Part shown: one piece after another, positions 8,222-16,740 of the stretch
Layout of the letters: every line of letters begins with the position of its first letter
Position numbering within the stretch: position 1 is the first letter of the stretch
Assembly (NCBI RefSeq): GCF_022513565.1
Contig: NZ_JAKWBE010000013.1
Span: forward strand, 178,218-242,217
Length of the DNA: 64,000 bases
Source of the DNA: Streptomyces gilvus
GTDB taxonomy: Bacteria; Actinomycetota; Actinomycetes; Streptomycetales; Streptomycetaceae
Direction: 5' to 3'
The notes under the pieces: generated by a model
The model's database searches: none
Seen by the model: the letters and a program-made list of their open reading frames with translations, nothing else
What the model was told of the DNA's origin: nothing
Made by a program: the position numbers and the translations under genes

Positions 8222-10104
8222 CAGCGGCCGTCCTCCCCGTTCGCGGACTCTCCGTCTGCGGACTCTCCGTATGCGGAGTCTCCATGGGTGGCCCATTCCA
8301 GCAGGCCGATGAACGCCCGGTTCAGCAGGGCGGTGTCCGCGGGCCTCAGCGGCCGCTGCGCCATCAGCAGGGCCTGCCCGTACAAGGACTCCGTGGCCGT
8401 GCCGATCAGTTCCGCGTCGCCCAGCGAACTGATCCTGCGGACCAGGGGGTTGAGATGGTTGAGCACCAGACGCGCGCGAGGAGCGCTGCCGCGCAGCGAA
8501 CCGAGGATGCCCGCCCACAGGTCGTCGGCCTGCTCCTCGGCGTCCGCGCGGGCCTGTTCATGCCGGGCGGAGCGGTCGTCGAGGTGGAGGGCGGGGACCG
8601 AGACGGGGTGGAAGGCGCGCAGTACTATGTCACATTGCACCGCGTCCAGCCGGGTCCGCGCCGCCGCCAGGAACTCCGACAGCGCCAGCTCCTCCGCCGC
8701 GTCCACGGCGTCCAGATGCGCCGTCACGGTGTCCGCGTCCAGCTCCGCGACCACCGTCCCCGGCCGCACCGACGGCAACGCCTCGACCAGTTCGCTGTCG
8801 TACGTGTAACCGCCGTTGATCACCCCGATGCCCTGCGCGGCGGCGATCGGCGCGACCTGCCGGTACTCCTCCACCGTCCGCGTGAAGTGCACCACCCGGT
8901 GCCGTTGCGCGAACTCCTCCAGCGACAGCCGTCCGTCGGTCGTCTCGAACGGCAGCCACGGCAGCATCGTCCGCAGCATCTCCCGGTCGTGCCGCGCCAG
9001 GGACTTCACGCCCAGGTGGTGCACCGACAGGAAGGCCGCCAGCCGCTCCGGATCACCGGCCGCGAGCCCGGTCAGCCAGGCCCGGATCCGTTCGCCGAGC
9101 GCCTCCCGCACGGCCGCCAGCGTCTCGTCCTCGTACAGCGACTCGCGCGAGGCCGTGGGCCGCAGACTGTCCGTGTCGAGCACGCAGCGCACGAAGAACG
9201 CCCAGTCCGGCAGCAGCTGTTCGGCCCGCTCGGTCAGCAGCATGCCCTTGAGGTGCACCCGGTGCGTGGCCCGCTGCGCCGGACTGACCGCCGACGGCAG
9301 CACATACGCCACCCCCCGGATCCCGGCGAGCGGCACGTCCAGCTCGATCGAGTCCAGCGGGGTGAACCCGAACAGCTCGTGGCAGTGGCGCGCGAGGGCC
9401 ACCCTGCGGGTGGCGGGGGAGGGGTGGGGGCGGTCCCAGGGCGCGGGCAGGTCCGTGACCGCCTCCTCGCCCACCCGGACGTCGTACGGCAGCAGCGAAC
9501 CGAAGTCCCGCGCCAGCGTGAGCACCCGCTCGGGCGACAGCCACTCCCCGGCCCCCGCCCGCGCCACCAGGTGCACGGTGGTGCCCGGTTCGGGCCGCGC
9601 CGCGTCGGGCAGCGTGCGCACGGTGTAGGAGCCGTCGTCGCTCGCCGTCCACTCCACGGGCGCCGCGTCCGGGGTACGGGCGCTGCGGCTGACGACCCTG
9701 ATCCGCTCGGCCACCACGAAGCAGGCCAGCAGCCCGATGCCGAACTGCCCGAGGAAGTCCGAGCGGACCTCCTGTATCCCGCCGACGATCCCCTCGGAGC
9801 GCTTGGAACTGCGCCCGATGGTGGCCAGCAGACTGTGCACGTCCGCCTCGGTGAGCCCGATGCCGGAGTCCTCCACCCGCAGCGCGCCCGCCTCCGCGTA
9901 CAGCCGCACCCGCGCCGGGGCGTCGGGCTGCTCGGCGCGCCGGGCGGTGATGGCGTCCACGGCGTTCTGCAGCAGCTCGCGCAGATAGACCCGCGGACTG
10001 GAGTAGAGGTGATGGGAGAGCAGGTCCACCAGTCCACGCAGGTCGACCTGGAACGTATGGGGTGGCTGGGACGGCTGGGATGACTGTGAGGTCTGGGAGT
10101 CCAT
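8221..10104 (-). CDS. Divergent HSP90-family (HtpG-like) ATPase
   Basis: 627 residues. The GHKL N-terminal domain is intact: the N box LRELLQNAVDAI, G1 box VEDSGIGL, TIGRSSKR lid region and G2 box GQFGIGLLACF are all present. The middle domain has LLPDWAFFVRCVLDTDSL followed by ASRESLYED, equivalent to the catalytic-arginine loop (SRE) of HSP90. The C-terminal region (about 480-627) is poorly conserved and has no MEEVD tail. The N-terminal about 15 residues are Ser/Gln/Pro rich. Canonical HtpG is nearly the same length, but this sequence is clearly divergent, so a specialised rather than housekeeping chaperone is likely. It is transcribed divergently from recG and coupled to the TPR gene downstream. 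Confidence 0.85.
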   Translation of the reverse strand: MDSQTSQSSQPSQPPHTFQVDLRGLVDLLSHHLYSSPRVYLRELLQNAVDAITARRAEQPDAPARVRLYAEAGALRVEDSGIGLTEADVHSLLATIGRSSKRSEGIVGGIQEVRSDFLGQFGIGLLACFVVAERIRVVSRSARTPDAAPVEWTASDDGSYTVRTLPDAARPEPGTTVHLVARAGAGEWLSPERVLTLARDFGSLLPYDVRVGEEAVTDLPAPWDRPHPSPATRRVALARHCHELFGFTPLDSIELDVPLAGIRGVAYVLPSAVSPAQRATHRVHLKGMLLTERAEQLLPDWAFFVRCVLDTDSLRPTASRESLYEDETLAAVREALGERIRAWLTGLAAGDPERLAAFLSVHHLGVKSLARHDREMLRTMLPWLPFETTDGRLSLEEFAQRHRVVHFTRTVEEYRQVAPIAAAQGIGVINGGYTYDSELVEALPSVRPGTVVAELDADTVTAHLDAVDAAEELALSEFLAAARTRLDAVQCDIVLRAFHPVSVPALHLDDRSARHEQARADAEEQADDLWAGILGSLRGSAPRARLVLNHLNPLVRRISSLGDAELIGTATESLYGQALLMAQRPLRPADTALLNRAFIGLLEWATHGDSAYGESADGESANGEDGR

Positions 10105-10270
10105 CGTCGCGGCGCCGGTGGGGGGACTGCGCGTCGGCGCGGGGTCGGGCGGTCCCGATGGGGCGGTGACCGCGGGGGATGGCCGGAGCGCGCCATCCTA
10201 GAGCCGGAACGAGCCGTCTGACCAGGGGTTTCGACAGACGTATACGGCGATGTCAGTGACGTGGTGTGCA

Positions 10271-13200
10271 ATGGATCTCGTGCCCGCACTGGAAGAACCA
10301 CTGAAGAAGGTGCTCGGACCACCCACCGCGAAGGTGATGGCCGAGTCCCTCGGCCTGCACACCGTCGGCGACCTCCTGCACCACTACCCGCGCAGATACG
10401 AGGAGCGCGGCCAGCTCACCCACCTCGCCGACCTGCCGATGGACGAGCACGTCACGGTGGTCGCCATGGTCGCCGACGCCCGGCTGCACACCTTCGCCTC
10501 CGCGCGGGCCCCCCGCGGCAAGGGCCAGCGCCTGGAGGTGACGATCACCGACGGCAGCGGCCGGCTCCAACTGGTCTTCTTCGGCAACGGCGTCCACAAG
10601 CCCCACAAGGAACTGCTGCCGGGCACCCGCGCGATGTTCGCCGGCAAGGTCTCCCTCTTCAACCGCCGCCTGCAACTGGCCCATCCGGCATACGAGTTGC
10701 TGCGCGGCGACAGCGAGGAGACGGTCGAGACCTGGGCCGGCGCACTGATCCCCATCTACCCCGCCACCGCCAAGCTGGAGTCCTGGAAGATCGGCAAGGC
10801 GATCCAGACGGTGCTGCCCAGCGCCCAGGAAGCCCTGGACCCCCTGCCCGCCACCCTCCGCGGGGGGCGCGGCCTGGTCACCCTGCCCGAAGCCCTCCTC
10901 AAGATCCACCAGCCCCACACCAAGGCCGACATCGCCGACGCCCGCTCCCGCCTCAAGTGGGACGAGGCCTTCGTCCTCCAGGTCGCCCTGGCCCGCCGCC
11001 GGCACGCCGACGCCCAACTCCCCGCCGTCGCCCGCAAACCCAAGCCCGACGGCCTCCTCACGGCCTTCGACGACCGCCTCCCCTTCACCCTCACCGAGGG
11101 CCAGCGGAAGGTCTCGAAGGAGATCTTCGACGACCTGGCGACGGACCATCCGATGCACCGATTGCTGCAGGGGGAAGTGGGATCGGGCAAGGCCCAGCCG
11201 CTCGACTCGCTTGTCCTCACGCCTACCGGTTTCCGCCGTATGGGGGACATGAGGGTGGGTGACGAGATCGTCGTGCCCGACGGGGAGATCGCGCTGATCG
11301 ACGGCGTCTTTCCGCAGGGCGAGCGCGATGTCTGGCGTCTGGTCCTCTCGGACGGCAGCTCCGTCGAGTGCGATGACGAACATCTGTGGATCGTCGGCAC
11401 GAGTTGCGGCTGGCACCGTGGTCAGGCCCCCAAGGTCATGACGACTCGCGAGATTCGGCTGGACACCTTCAAGGCCAACGGATCGTCGAAGTGGTACCTC
11501 CCGGCCGCCACCCCCGTCGATCTCGGAGACGACTGTGGGCTGCCTCTCGATCCGTACCTGTTCGGCCTTCTTCTGGGAGACGGCTCCTTCCGGCACAACC
11601 TGCGGCTGTCCACGATCGACGCCGAGATCCGTGATGCGGTGGAGGCCGCCGTGGCACCGGACTGTCGACTGGTGCCGGTGAGCGGTTCCCGCTGCAACTA
11701 CACGATCCAGTTGACCCGCCGCGCGGGCGGTGTGCGCAATCCGGTGATCCAGGCCGTACGGGACCTGGACCTCTGGGGAGTGTCGGCGCACGGCAAGTTC
11801 GTTCCCGAGGAGTTCAAGAACACGTCGATCAAAAACCGTCTCGCCGTGCTGCAAGGGCTCATGGACACGGACGGAATTGTCGACAAGGCGGGCCTGAGCA
11901 TCTCGTTCTGCTCCGCTTCACGGAGGCTTGCGGAAGACGTCGCGTGGCTGGTCCGTTCCTTGGGCGGCAGGGCGCGAGTCCTGCCGAAGCGTGCCGCGTT
12001 CAACGTCTTCGTTTCCCTGCCGGACGAGTACGCCCCGTTCAGGCTGCGGCGCAAGGCCGAACGGGTAGGTCCCCGCCCGAAATACAACACGTTTCGACGG
12101 GGTATTCGGGCGGTCGAGTATGTGGGACGTAAGCCCGTCCAGTGCATCAGCGTCGCGCACCCCAGCCACGCCTACGTCACCGACAACTTCACCGTGACCC
12201 ACAACACCATGGTGGCCCTGCGCGCCATGCTCGCCACCGTCGACGCCGGTGGGCAGGCCGCCATGCTCGCGCCCACCGAGGTGCTGGCCCAGCAGCACCA
12301 CCGTTCCGTCGTGGAGATGATGGGCGAGCTGGCCGAGGGCGGGATGCTGGGCGGCTCCGAGCACGCCACCAAGGTGGTGCTGCTGACCGGCTCCATGGGC
12401 ACGGCGGCCCGCCGCCAGGCGATGCTCGACCTGGCCACCGGCGAGGCCGGCATCGTGATCGGCACGCACGCGCTGATCGAGGACAGGGTCCAGTTCCACG
12501 ACCTGGGCCTGGTCGTCGTCGACGAACAGCACCGCTTCGGCGTCGAGCAGCGCGACGCCCTGCGCGGCAAGGGCAAGCAGCCCCCGCACCTCCTCGTCAT
12601 GACGGCCACCCCCATCCCGCGCACGGTCGCCATGACGGTCTTCGGCGACCTGGAGACCTCGGTCCTCGACCAGCTCCCCGCCGGCCGCTCACCCATCGCC
12701 TCCCACGTCGTCCCCGCCGCGGACAAGCCCCACTTCCTCGCCCGCGCCTGGGAGCGGGTCCGCGAGGAGGTCGGCAAGGGCCACCAGGCGTACGTCGTCT
12801 GCCCCCGCATCGGCGACGAGGAGGACGACCCGAAGAAGTCCGCGAAGAAGAAGTCACCCGAGGACGAGGCGGAGAAGCGCCCGCCGCTCGCGGTCCTGGA
12901 CGTCGCGGACCAGCTGGCGAAGGGGCCGCTGCACGGCCTGCGCGTGGAGGTCCTGCACGGACGGATGCACCCCGACGACAAGGACGCGGTCATGCGCCGC
13001 TTCGCCGCCGGCGACACCGACGTCCTGGTCGCCACCACCGTCATCGAGGTCGGTGTCAACGTCCCCAACGCCACCGCGATGGTCATCATGGACGCCGACC
13101 GTTTCGGCGTCTCCCAGCTCCACCAGCTGCGCGGCCGGGTGGGCCGGGGCTCCGCCCCCGGCCTCTGCCTGCTGGTCACCGAGATGCCGGAGGCGAGCGC

Positions 13201-13492
13201 GGCCCGCCAGCGGCTGAACGCGGTGGCGTCGACCCTGGACGGCTTCGAGCTCTCCCGCATCGACCTGGAACAGCGCCGCGAGGGCGACGTCCTGGGCCAG
13301 GCCCAGTCGGGCGCCCGCACCAGCCTGCGGGTCCTGGCCGTCATCGAGGACGAGGAGGTCATCGCGGAGGCGAGGGAGGAGGCGGCGGCGGTCGTGGCGG
13401 CGGACCCGGAGCTCACCGACCTCCCGGCGCTGCGGACGGCGCTGGACGCCCTCCTGGACGAGGAGAGGGAGCAGTACCTGGAAAAGGGCTGA
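10271..13492 (+). CDS. recG: ATP-dependent DNA helicase RecG with an in-frame intein
   Basis: RecG is a branch-migrating helicase that remodels stalled forks and Holliday junctions. The precursor is 1073 residues; after removal of a 338-residue intein the mature protein would be about 735, normal for this genus. Extein features are the N-terminal wedge/OB domain (residues about 1-200), Walker A split as GEVGSGK before and T after the intein, DEQHRFG (DExH box), MTATPIPRT, HGRM, and ATTVIEVGVNVPNA plus QLRGRVGRG (motifs V and VI). I chose ATG 10271 (MDLVPALEEPLKK) as the family-typical start; an in-frame ATG lies 21 bases upstream, and no strong Shine-Dalgarno decides. Helicase activity requires protein splicing because the insertion separates the Walker A Lys and Thr. 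Confidence 0.95.
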   Translation: MDLVPALEEPLKKVLGPPTAKVMAESLGLHTVGDLLHHYPRRYEERGQLTHLADLPMDEHVTVVAMVADARLHTFASARAPRGKGQRLEVTITDGSGRLQLVFFGNGVHKPHKELLPGTRAMFAGKVSLFNRRLQLAHPAYELLRGDSEETVETWAGALIPIYPATAKLESWKIGKAIQTVLPSAQEALDPLPATLRGGRGLVTLPEALLKIHQPHTKADIADARSRLKWDEAFVLQVALARRRHADAQLPAVARKPKPDGLLTAFDDRLPFTLTEGQRKVSKEIFDDLATDHPMHRLLQGEVGSGKAQPLDSLVLTPTGFRRMGDMRVGDEIVVPDGEIALIDGVFPQGERDVWRLVLSDGSSVECDDEHLWIVGTSCGWHRGQAPKVMTTREIRLDTFKANGSSKWYLPAATPVDLGDDCGLPLDPYLFGLLLGDGSFRHNLRLSTIDAEIRDAVEAAVAPDCRLVPVSGSRCNYTIQLTRRAGGVRNPVIQAVRDLDLWGVSAHGKFVPEEFKNTSIKNRLAVLQGLMDTDGIVDKAGLSISFCSASRRLAEDVAWLVRSLGGRARVLPKRAAFNVFVSLPDEYAPFRLRRKAERVGPRPKYNTFRRGIRAVEYVGRKPVQCISVAHPSHAYVTDNFTVTHNTMVALRAMLATVDAGGQAAMLAPTEVLAQQHHRSVVEMMGELAEGGMLGGSEHATKVVLLTGSMGTAARRQAMLDLATGEAGIVIGTHALIEDRVQFHDLGLVVVDEQHRFGVEQRDALRGKGKQPPHLLVMTATPIPRTVAMTVFGDLETSVLDQLPAGRSPIASHVVPAADKPHFLARAWERVREEVGKGHQAYVVCPRIGDEEDDPKKSAKKKSPEDEAEKRPPLAVLDVADQLAKGPLHGLRVEVLHGRMHPDDKDAVMRRFAAGDTDVLVATTVIEVGVNVPNATAMVIMDADRFGVSQLHQLRGRVGRGSAPGLCLLVTEMPEASAARQRLNAVASTLDGFELSRIDLEQRREGDVLGQAQSGARTSLRVLAVIEDEEVIAEAREEAAAVVAADPELTDLPALRTALDALLDEEREQYLEKG
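11192..12205 (+). other. Class 3-type intein with LAGLIDADG homing endonuclease, in RecG Walker A
   Basis: 338 codons, from Ala1 (after GSGK) to Asn338 (before extein Thr). Block A: AQPLDSLVLTPTGFRRMGD with no Cys/Ser at position 1. Block B: EHLW, giving His64 and Trp66. Block F: VQCISV, giving Cys318. Block G: VTHN, with Thr336, His337 and Asn338. The Trp, Cys and Thr placement matches the WCT signature of class 3 inteins, in which the block F Cys rather than residue 1 attacks the N-terminal scissile bond. Two dodecapeptide motifs, LFGLLLGDGSF (about residues 122-132) and LQGLMDTDG (about 220-228), indicate an intact-looking LAGLIDADG endonuclease. Codon use is less GC-biased than the flanking recG. 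Confidence 0.93.
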
Positions 13493-13530
13493 GAATGAAC
13501 CTGTAGCCGCCCACAACCGAGGAATCGAAG

Positions 13531-14115
13531 ATGACCCGCGTGATCGCCGGCGCAGCCGGCGGCCGTCGACTGGCAGTCCCACCCGGCAACGGCACCCGTC
13601 CCACTTCCGACCGCGCACGCGAGGGCCTCCTCTCCACCTGGCAGTCCCTCCTCGGCGGCCCCCTGGACGGTGAACGAGTCCTCGACCTCTACGCCGGTTC
13701 GGGCGCGGTCGGCCTGGAAGCTCTCTCCCGCGGCGCCGGCCACACCCTCCTCGTCGAGGCGGACGCCAGAGCGGCCCGCGTCATCCGGGAGAACGTCAGA
13801 GCCCTCGGCCTCCCGGGCGCCGAGGTCAGGGCGGGCAAGGCCGAGCAGATCATCCAGTCGGCGCCGACGGCCCCGTACGACCTGGTCTTCCTCGACCCCC
13901 CGTACCGAGTCACAGATCACGATCTTCGAGAGATTCTCCTCACACTCCGTACCCAAGGCTGGCTCGCGCCGGAGGCGATCGTCACCGTGGAGCGCAGCAC
14001 CAGAGGCGGAGAGTTCACGTGGCCGCAGGGCTACGAGGCGGTCAAGGCCCGTCGCTACGGCGAGGGAACGTTTTGGTACGGTCGCGCCGCCTCTACGTGC
14101 GAAGACGCACGATGA
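13531..14115 (+). CDS. rsmD: 16S rRNA (guanine-966 N2)-methyltransferase
   Basis: 194 residues, full length. RsmD methylates G966 of 16S rRNA on the 30S subunit using SAM. The N-terminal MTRVIAGAAGGRRLAVPPG matches the family opening (RIIAGxxRGRxL). The SAM-binding loop is LDLYAGSGAVGLEALSRGA, and the catalytic motif is VFLDPPY (DPPY). The gene lies 38 bases after recG and its stop overlaps an upstream in-frame ATG of coaD. The rsmD-coaD pairing is widely conserved across bacteria. Confidence 0.95.
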   Translation: MTRVIAGAAGGRRLAVPPGNGTRPTSDRAREGLLSTWQSLLGGPLDGERVLDLYAGSGAVGLEALSRGAGHTLLVEADARAARVIRENVRALGLPGAEVRAGKAEQIIQSAPTAPYDLVFLDPPYRVTDHDLREILLTLRTQGWLAPEAIVTVERSTRGGEFTWPQGYEAVKARRYGEGTFWYGRAASTCEDAR

Positions 14116-14141
14116 CCGGACCGGAGAGCGAGGGATCACAA

Positions 14142-14621
14142 GTGCGCCGCGCCGTCTGTCCCGGGTCGTTCGACCCCATCACCAACGGACACCTCGACAT
14201 CATTTCCCGCGCCTCCCGTCTGTACGACGAGGTCTATGTCGCGGTCATGATCAACAAGTCCAAGAAGGGCCTGTTCGAGATCGACGAGCGGATCGACCTG
14301 ATCCGCCAGGTCACCGCCGAGTACGGCAACGTGAAGGTCGAGGCCTTCCACGGACTCCTCGTCGACTACTGCAAGCAGCGCGACATCCCGGCCATCGTCA
14401 AGGGCCTGCGCGCCGTCAGCGACTTCGACTACGAGCTGCAGATGGCCCAGATGAACAACGGCCTGTCCGGCGTGGAGACGCTCTTCGTGCCGACGAACCC
14501 CACCTACAGCTTCCTCTCCTCCTCCCTCGTCAAGGAGGTCGCGACCTGGGGAGGCGACGTCTCCCACCTCGTGCCGCCCACCGTCCTCGAAGCCCTGAAC
14601 GAGCGTCTCCGCCAGGACTGA
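14142..14621 (+). CDS. coaD: Phosphopantetheine adenylyltransferase
   Basis: CoaD transfers AMP from ATP to 4'-phosphopantetheine, the penultimate step of coenzyme A synthesis. 159 residues, the usual length. The nucleotidyltransferase motif VCPGSFDPITNGHLDII contains the T/HxGH signature (NGH). YSFLSSSLVKEVA holds the second ATP-binding ISSTxIR-like segment. I chose GTG 14142 because it gives the conserved VRRAVCPGSFDP start and has GAGGG about 8 bases upstream. An ATG 30 bases earlier overlaps the rsmD stop and would add ten residues. Confidence 0.94.
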   Translation: MRRAVCPGSFDPITNGHLDIISRASRLYDEVYVAVMINKSKKGLFEIDERIDLIRQVTAEYGNVKVEAFHGLLVDYCKQRDIPAIVKGLRAVSDFDYELQMAQMNNGLSGVETLFVPTNPTYSFLSSSLVKEVATWGGDVSHLVPPTVLEALNERLRQD

Positions 14622-14679
14622 TGGGGCTACAGTCGTCCCGTCCGTCTCCAACACATCGGTAGAGAGTGGCGAGCACACG

Positions 14680-15768
14680 GTGGACGTGCAGAAGAAGCTC
14701 GACGAGATCGTCGCGGCGGTCTCCAGCGCCCGGTCGATGCCCATGTCGGCGTCGTGCGTGGTCAACCGCGCGGAACTGCTCGCGATGCTCGAAGAGGTCC
14801 GCGCGGCCCTGCCCGACTCCCTGGCCCAGGCGCAGGAACTGATCGGCGGCCGCGAGGAGATGGTCGAGCAGGCCCGCCAGGAGGCCGAGCGGATCATCCA
14901 GGGCGCGCACGCCGAGCGCGGCTCGCTGATCTCCGACACCGAGATCGCCCGCCGCTCCCAGGACGAGGCCGACCGCATCCTGAGCGAGGCCCGCCGGGAG
15001 GCGGAGGAGGTCCGCGCCGAGGCCGACGACTACGTCGACTCCAAGCTCGCCAACTTCGAGGTCGTCCTCACCAAGACCCTCGGCTCTGTGGGCCGCGGCC
15101 GCGAGAAGCTGCTGGGCACCGGTCCGGGCCTGGACGAGCAGGGCTACGAGGACGAGGACGCCCCCGAGCGCAGCCACGACCCGGAGACCCTGCGCAAGGA
15201 CGCCGACGCCTACGTGGACGTCAAGCTGGGCGCCTTCGAGGCGGTCCTGGCCAAGACCCTGGATGCGGTCGGCAAGGGACGCGCCAAGCTGCACGGCCGT
15301 ATCGCAACCGACGACCTCGGCGCCCTCGCCGACGACACCACGTCCTTCCAGCACTCCAGCGACGCCGACTACCTGGCCGACCTCGCCGCGCTGGCCCAGC
15401 AGGACACCCCGGCCGAGCAGCAACAGCCGCAGCCCCAGCAGTACGACCAGCAGCCGGCCTACGGCTACCAGCAGACCGACACCTACGCCGCCGCCGGCTA
15501 CGAGCAGCAGACCTACGGCCAGCAGGACGCGTACGGCTACCAGCAGGCCGACCCCTACTCCCCCACCTCCGGCTACGCTCCGGCGGGAGGTGCCCCCTTC
15601 CAGGGCTACGACGCCCAGCAGGGCACGTACGACACGAACCAGGCCCAGCAGCCGCACCAGACACACCAGGCGCACCAGTCGTACGCCCTCGACGAGACCA
15701 GCCTCTTCGACACCGGCATGATCACGCCGGAACAGCTGAGGGCCTACGAGCAGGGTCGCGGCCAGTAA
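14680..15768 (+). CDS. DivIVA-like coiled-coil protein with Gln/Tyr-rich tail
   Basis: 362 residues. Residues about 1-110 form a charged coiled coil (EEMVEQARQEAERIIQGA, DEADRILSEARREAEEV) like the cell-division-initiation proteins annotated at this place in Streptomyces. A motif of the type DDYVDSKLANFEVVLTKTL occurs near residue 118 and recurs near 170 as DAYVDVKLGAFEAVLAKTL, so there is an internal duplication. The C-terminal about 115 residues are low complexity, rich in Gln, Tyr, Pro and Gly. A cytoskeletal or polar-growth role is inferred from the coiled coil and from DivIVA's role in hyphal tip growth; no catalytic motif is visible. Start GTG has GAGAG upstream. Confidence 0.75.
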   Translation: MDVQKKLDEIVAAVSSARSMPMSASCVVNRAELLAMLEEVRAALPDSLAQAQELIGGREEMVEQARQEAERIIQGAHAERGSLISDTEIARRSQDEADRILSEARREAEEVRAEADDYVDSKLANFEVVLTKTLGSVGRGREKLLGTGPGLDEQGYEDEDAPERSHDPETLRKDADAYVDVKLGAFEAVLAKTLDAVGKGRAKLHGRIATDDLGALADDTTSFQHSSDADYLADLAALAQQDTPAEQQQPQPQQYDQQPAYGYQQTDTYAAAGYEQQTYGQQDAYGYQQADPYSPTSGYAPAGGAPFQGYDAQQGTYDTNQAQQPHQTHQAHQSYALDETSLFDTGMITPEQLRAYEQGRGQ

Positions 15769-15900
15769 CGGACCACCGGATTGGGCCGTGAGCGAAAGGT
15801 CCAGTATCCTGGCTCTTCGGTCGCGCGTACGTCCGCGATCAACGCTGCCCGGGGACACCGCAGGGCGGCGTCCCTCTGAGTTCAGAAGATCGAAAGCAGG

Positions 15901-16545
15901 ATGGCTCCCAACGCTCGCCTCGACCACCGCAACCCCCTCGTGTTCGACACGCACGAGCTGGGTCGCCGTCCCGGTGCGCTGCAGCGGCTGTCCCGAACGG
16001 TCGACGCTCCCAAGGACCTCGGTATCCAGGGAGTCGTCGGAGTGCCGGAAGGCGCCCCGGTGGAGCTCGAACTCCGGCTCGAGTCGGTCATGGAAGGGGT
16101 GCTTGTCACAGGCACCGCCCGTGCACAGGCCGAGGGGGAGTGCGTAAGGTGTCTGGAGCCGCTTCAGCTCGACGTGGAAGCGGACTTCCAGGAGATGTTC
16201 TCGTACCCTGACGCCGACGACCGGGGCCGCCCCAAGGCGGAGCCGGCCGACGACGCCGAGGAAGACGAGGACAGGCTCTTCATCGAGGACGGCCTGTTCG
16301 ACCTCGAGCCCGTGCTGCGTGATGCGGTGGTGCTCGCACTGCCGATGCAGCCGGTGTGCCAGGAAGACTGCCCGGGTCTGTGCTCCGAGTGCGGAGCGCG
16401 GCTGGCGGACGACCCGGACCACCACCATGACGCCGTCGACATCCGTTGGGCGGCACTGCAGGGACTCGCCGAAACCATGACGGACGGCGAGAAGGACGAG
16501 ATGAGCGGCGCCGAAGCGGGCGTCGACGAGAAGCAGGAGAAGTAG
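15901..16545 (+). CDS. DUF177 / YceD family protein
   Basis: 214 residues. The conserved DUF177 core is visible: GVPEGAPVELELRLESVMEG, GECVRCLEPLQ and the C-terminal CQEDCPGLCSECGARLADD, which has the paired Cys residues of the family. Family members are encoded next to rpmF in most bacteria and are linked to large-subunit ribosome assembly (23S rRNA accumulation). The acidic tail and a DDRGRPKAEPADDAEEDED insert are lineage-specific. It is followed two bases later by rpmF, so translation is likely coupled. The ATG is preceded by GAAAGCAGG. Confidence 0.88.
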   Translation: MAPNARLDHRNPLVFDTHELGRRPGALQRLSRTVDAPKDLGIQGVVGVPEGAPVELELRLESVMEGVLVTGTARAQAEGECVRCLEPLQLDVEADFQEMFSYPDADDRGRPKAEPADDAEEDEDRLFIEDGLFDLEPVLRDAVVLALPMQPVCQEDCPGLCSECGARLADDPDHHHDAVDIRWAALQGLAETMTDGEKDEMSGAEAGVDEKQEK

Positions 16546-16547
16546 CC

Positions 16548-16721
16548 GTGGCTGTTCCGAAGCGGAAGATGTCGCGCAGCAACACGCGCCACCGCCGGTC
16601 GCAGTGGAAGGCTGCGGTCCCCACCCTGGTTGCGTGCGAGCGCTGCCACGAGCCCAAGCAGCAGCACATCGCGTGCCCGTCTTGCGGCACCTACAACAAG
16701 CGCCAGGTCCTCGAGGTCTGA
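16548..16721 (+). CDS. rpmF: 50S ribosomal protein L32
   Basis: 57 residues starting at GTG, with MAVPKRKMSRSNTRHRRSQW, the standard L32 N terminus. ACERCHEPK... and ACPSCGTYN give two CxxC pairs that bind zinc. Only two bases separate it from the DUF177 gene, and 19 bases lie before rnc, so DUF177-rpmF-rnc-mutM forms the common cluster. L32 sits near the peptide exit region of the large subunit. Confidence 0.96.
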   Translation: MAVPKRKMSRSNTRHRRSQWKAAVPTLVACERCHEPKQQHIACPSCGTYNKRQVLEV

Positions 16722-16740
16722 GCGGCTGGTGAGAGGCACC

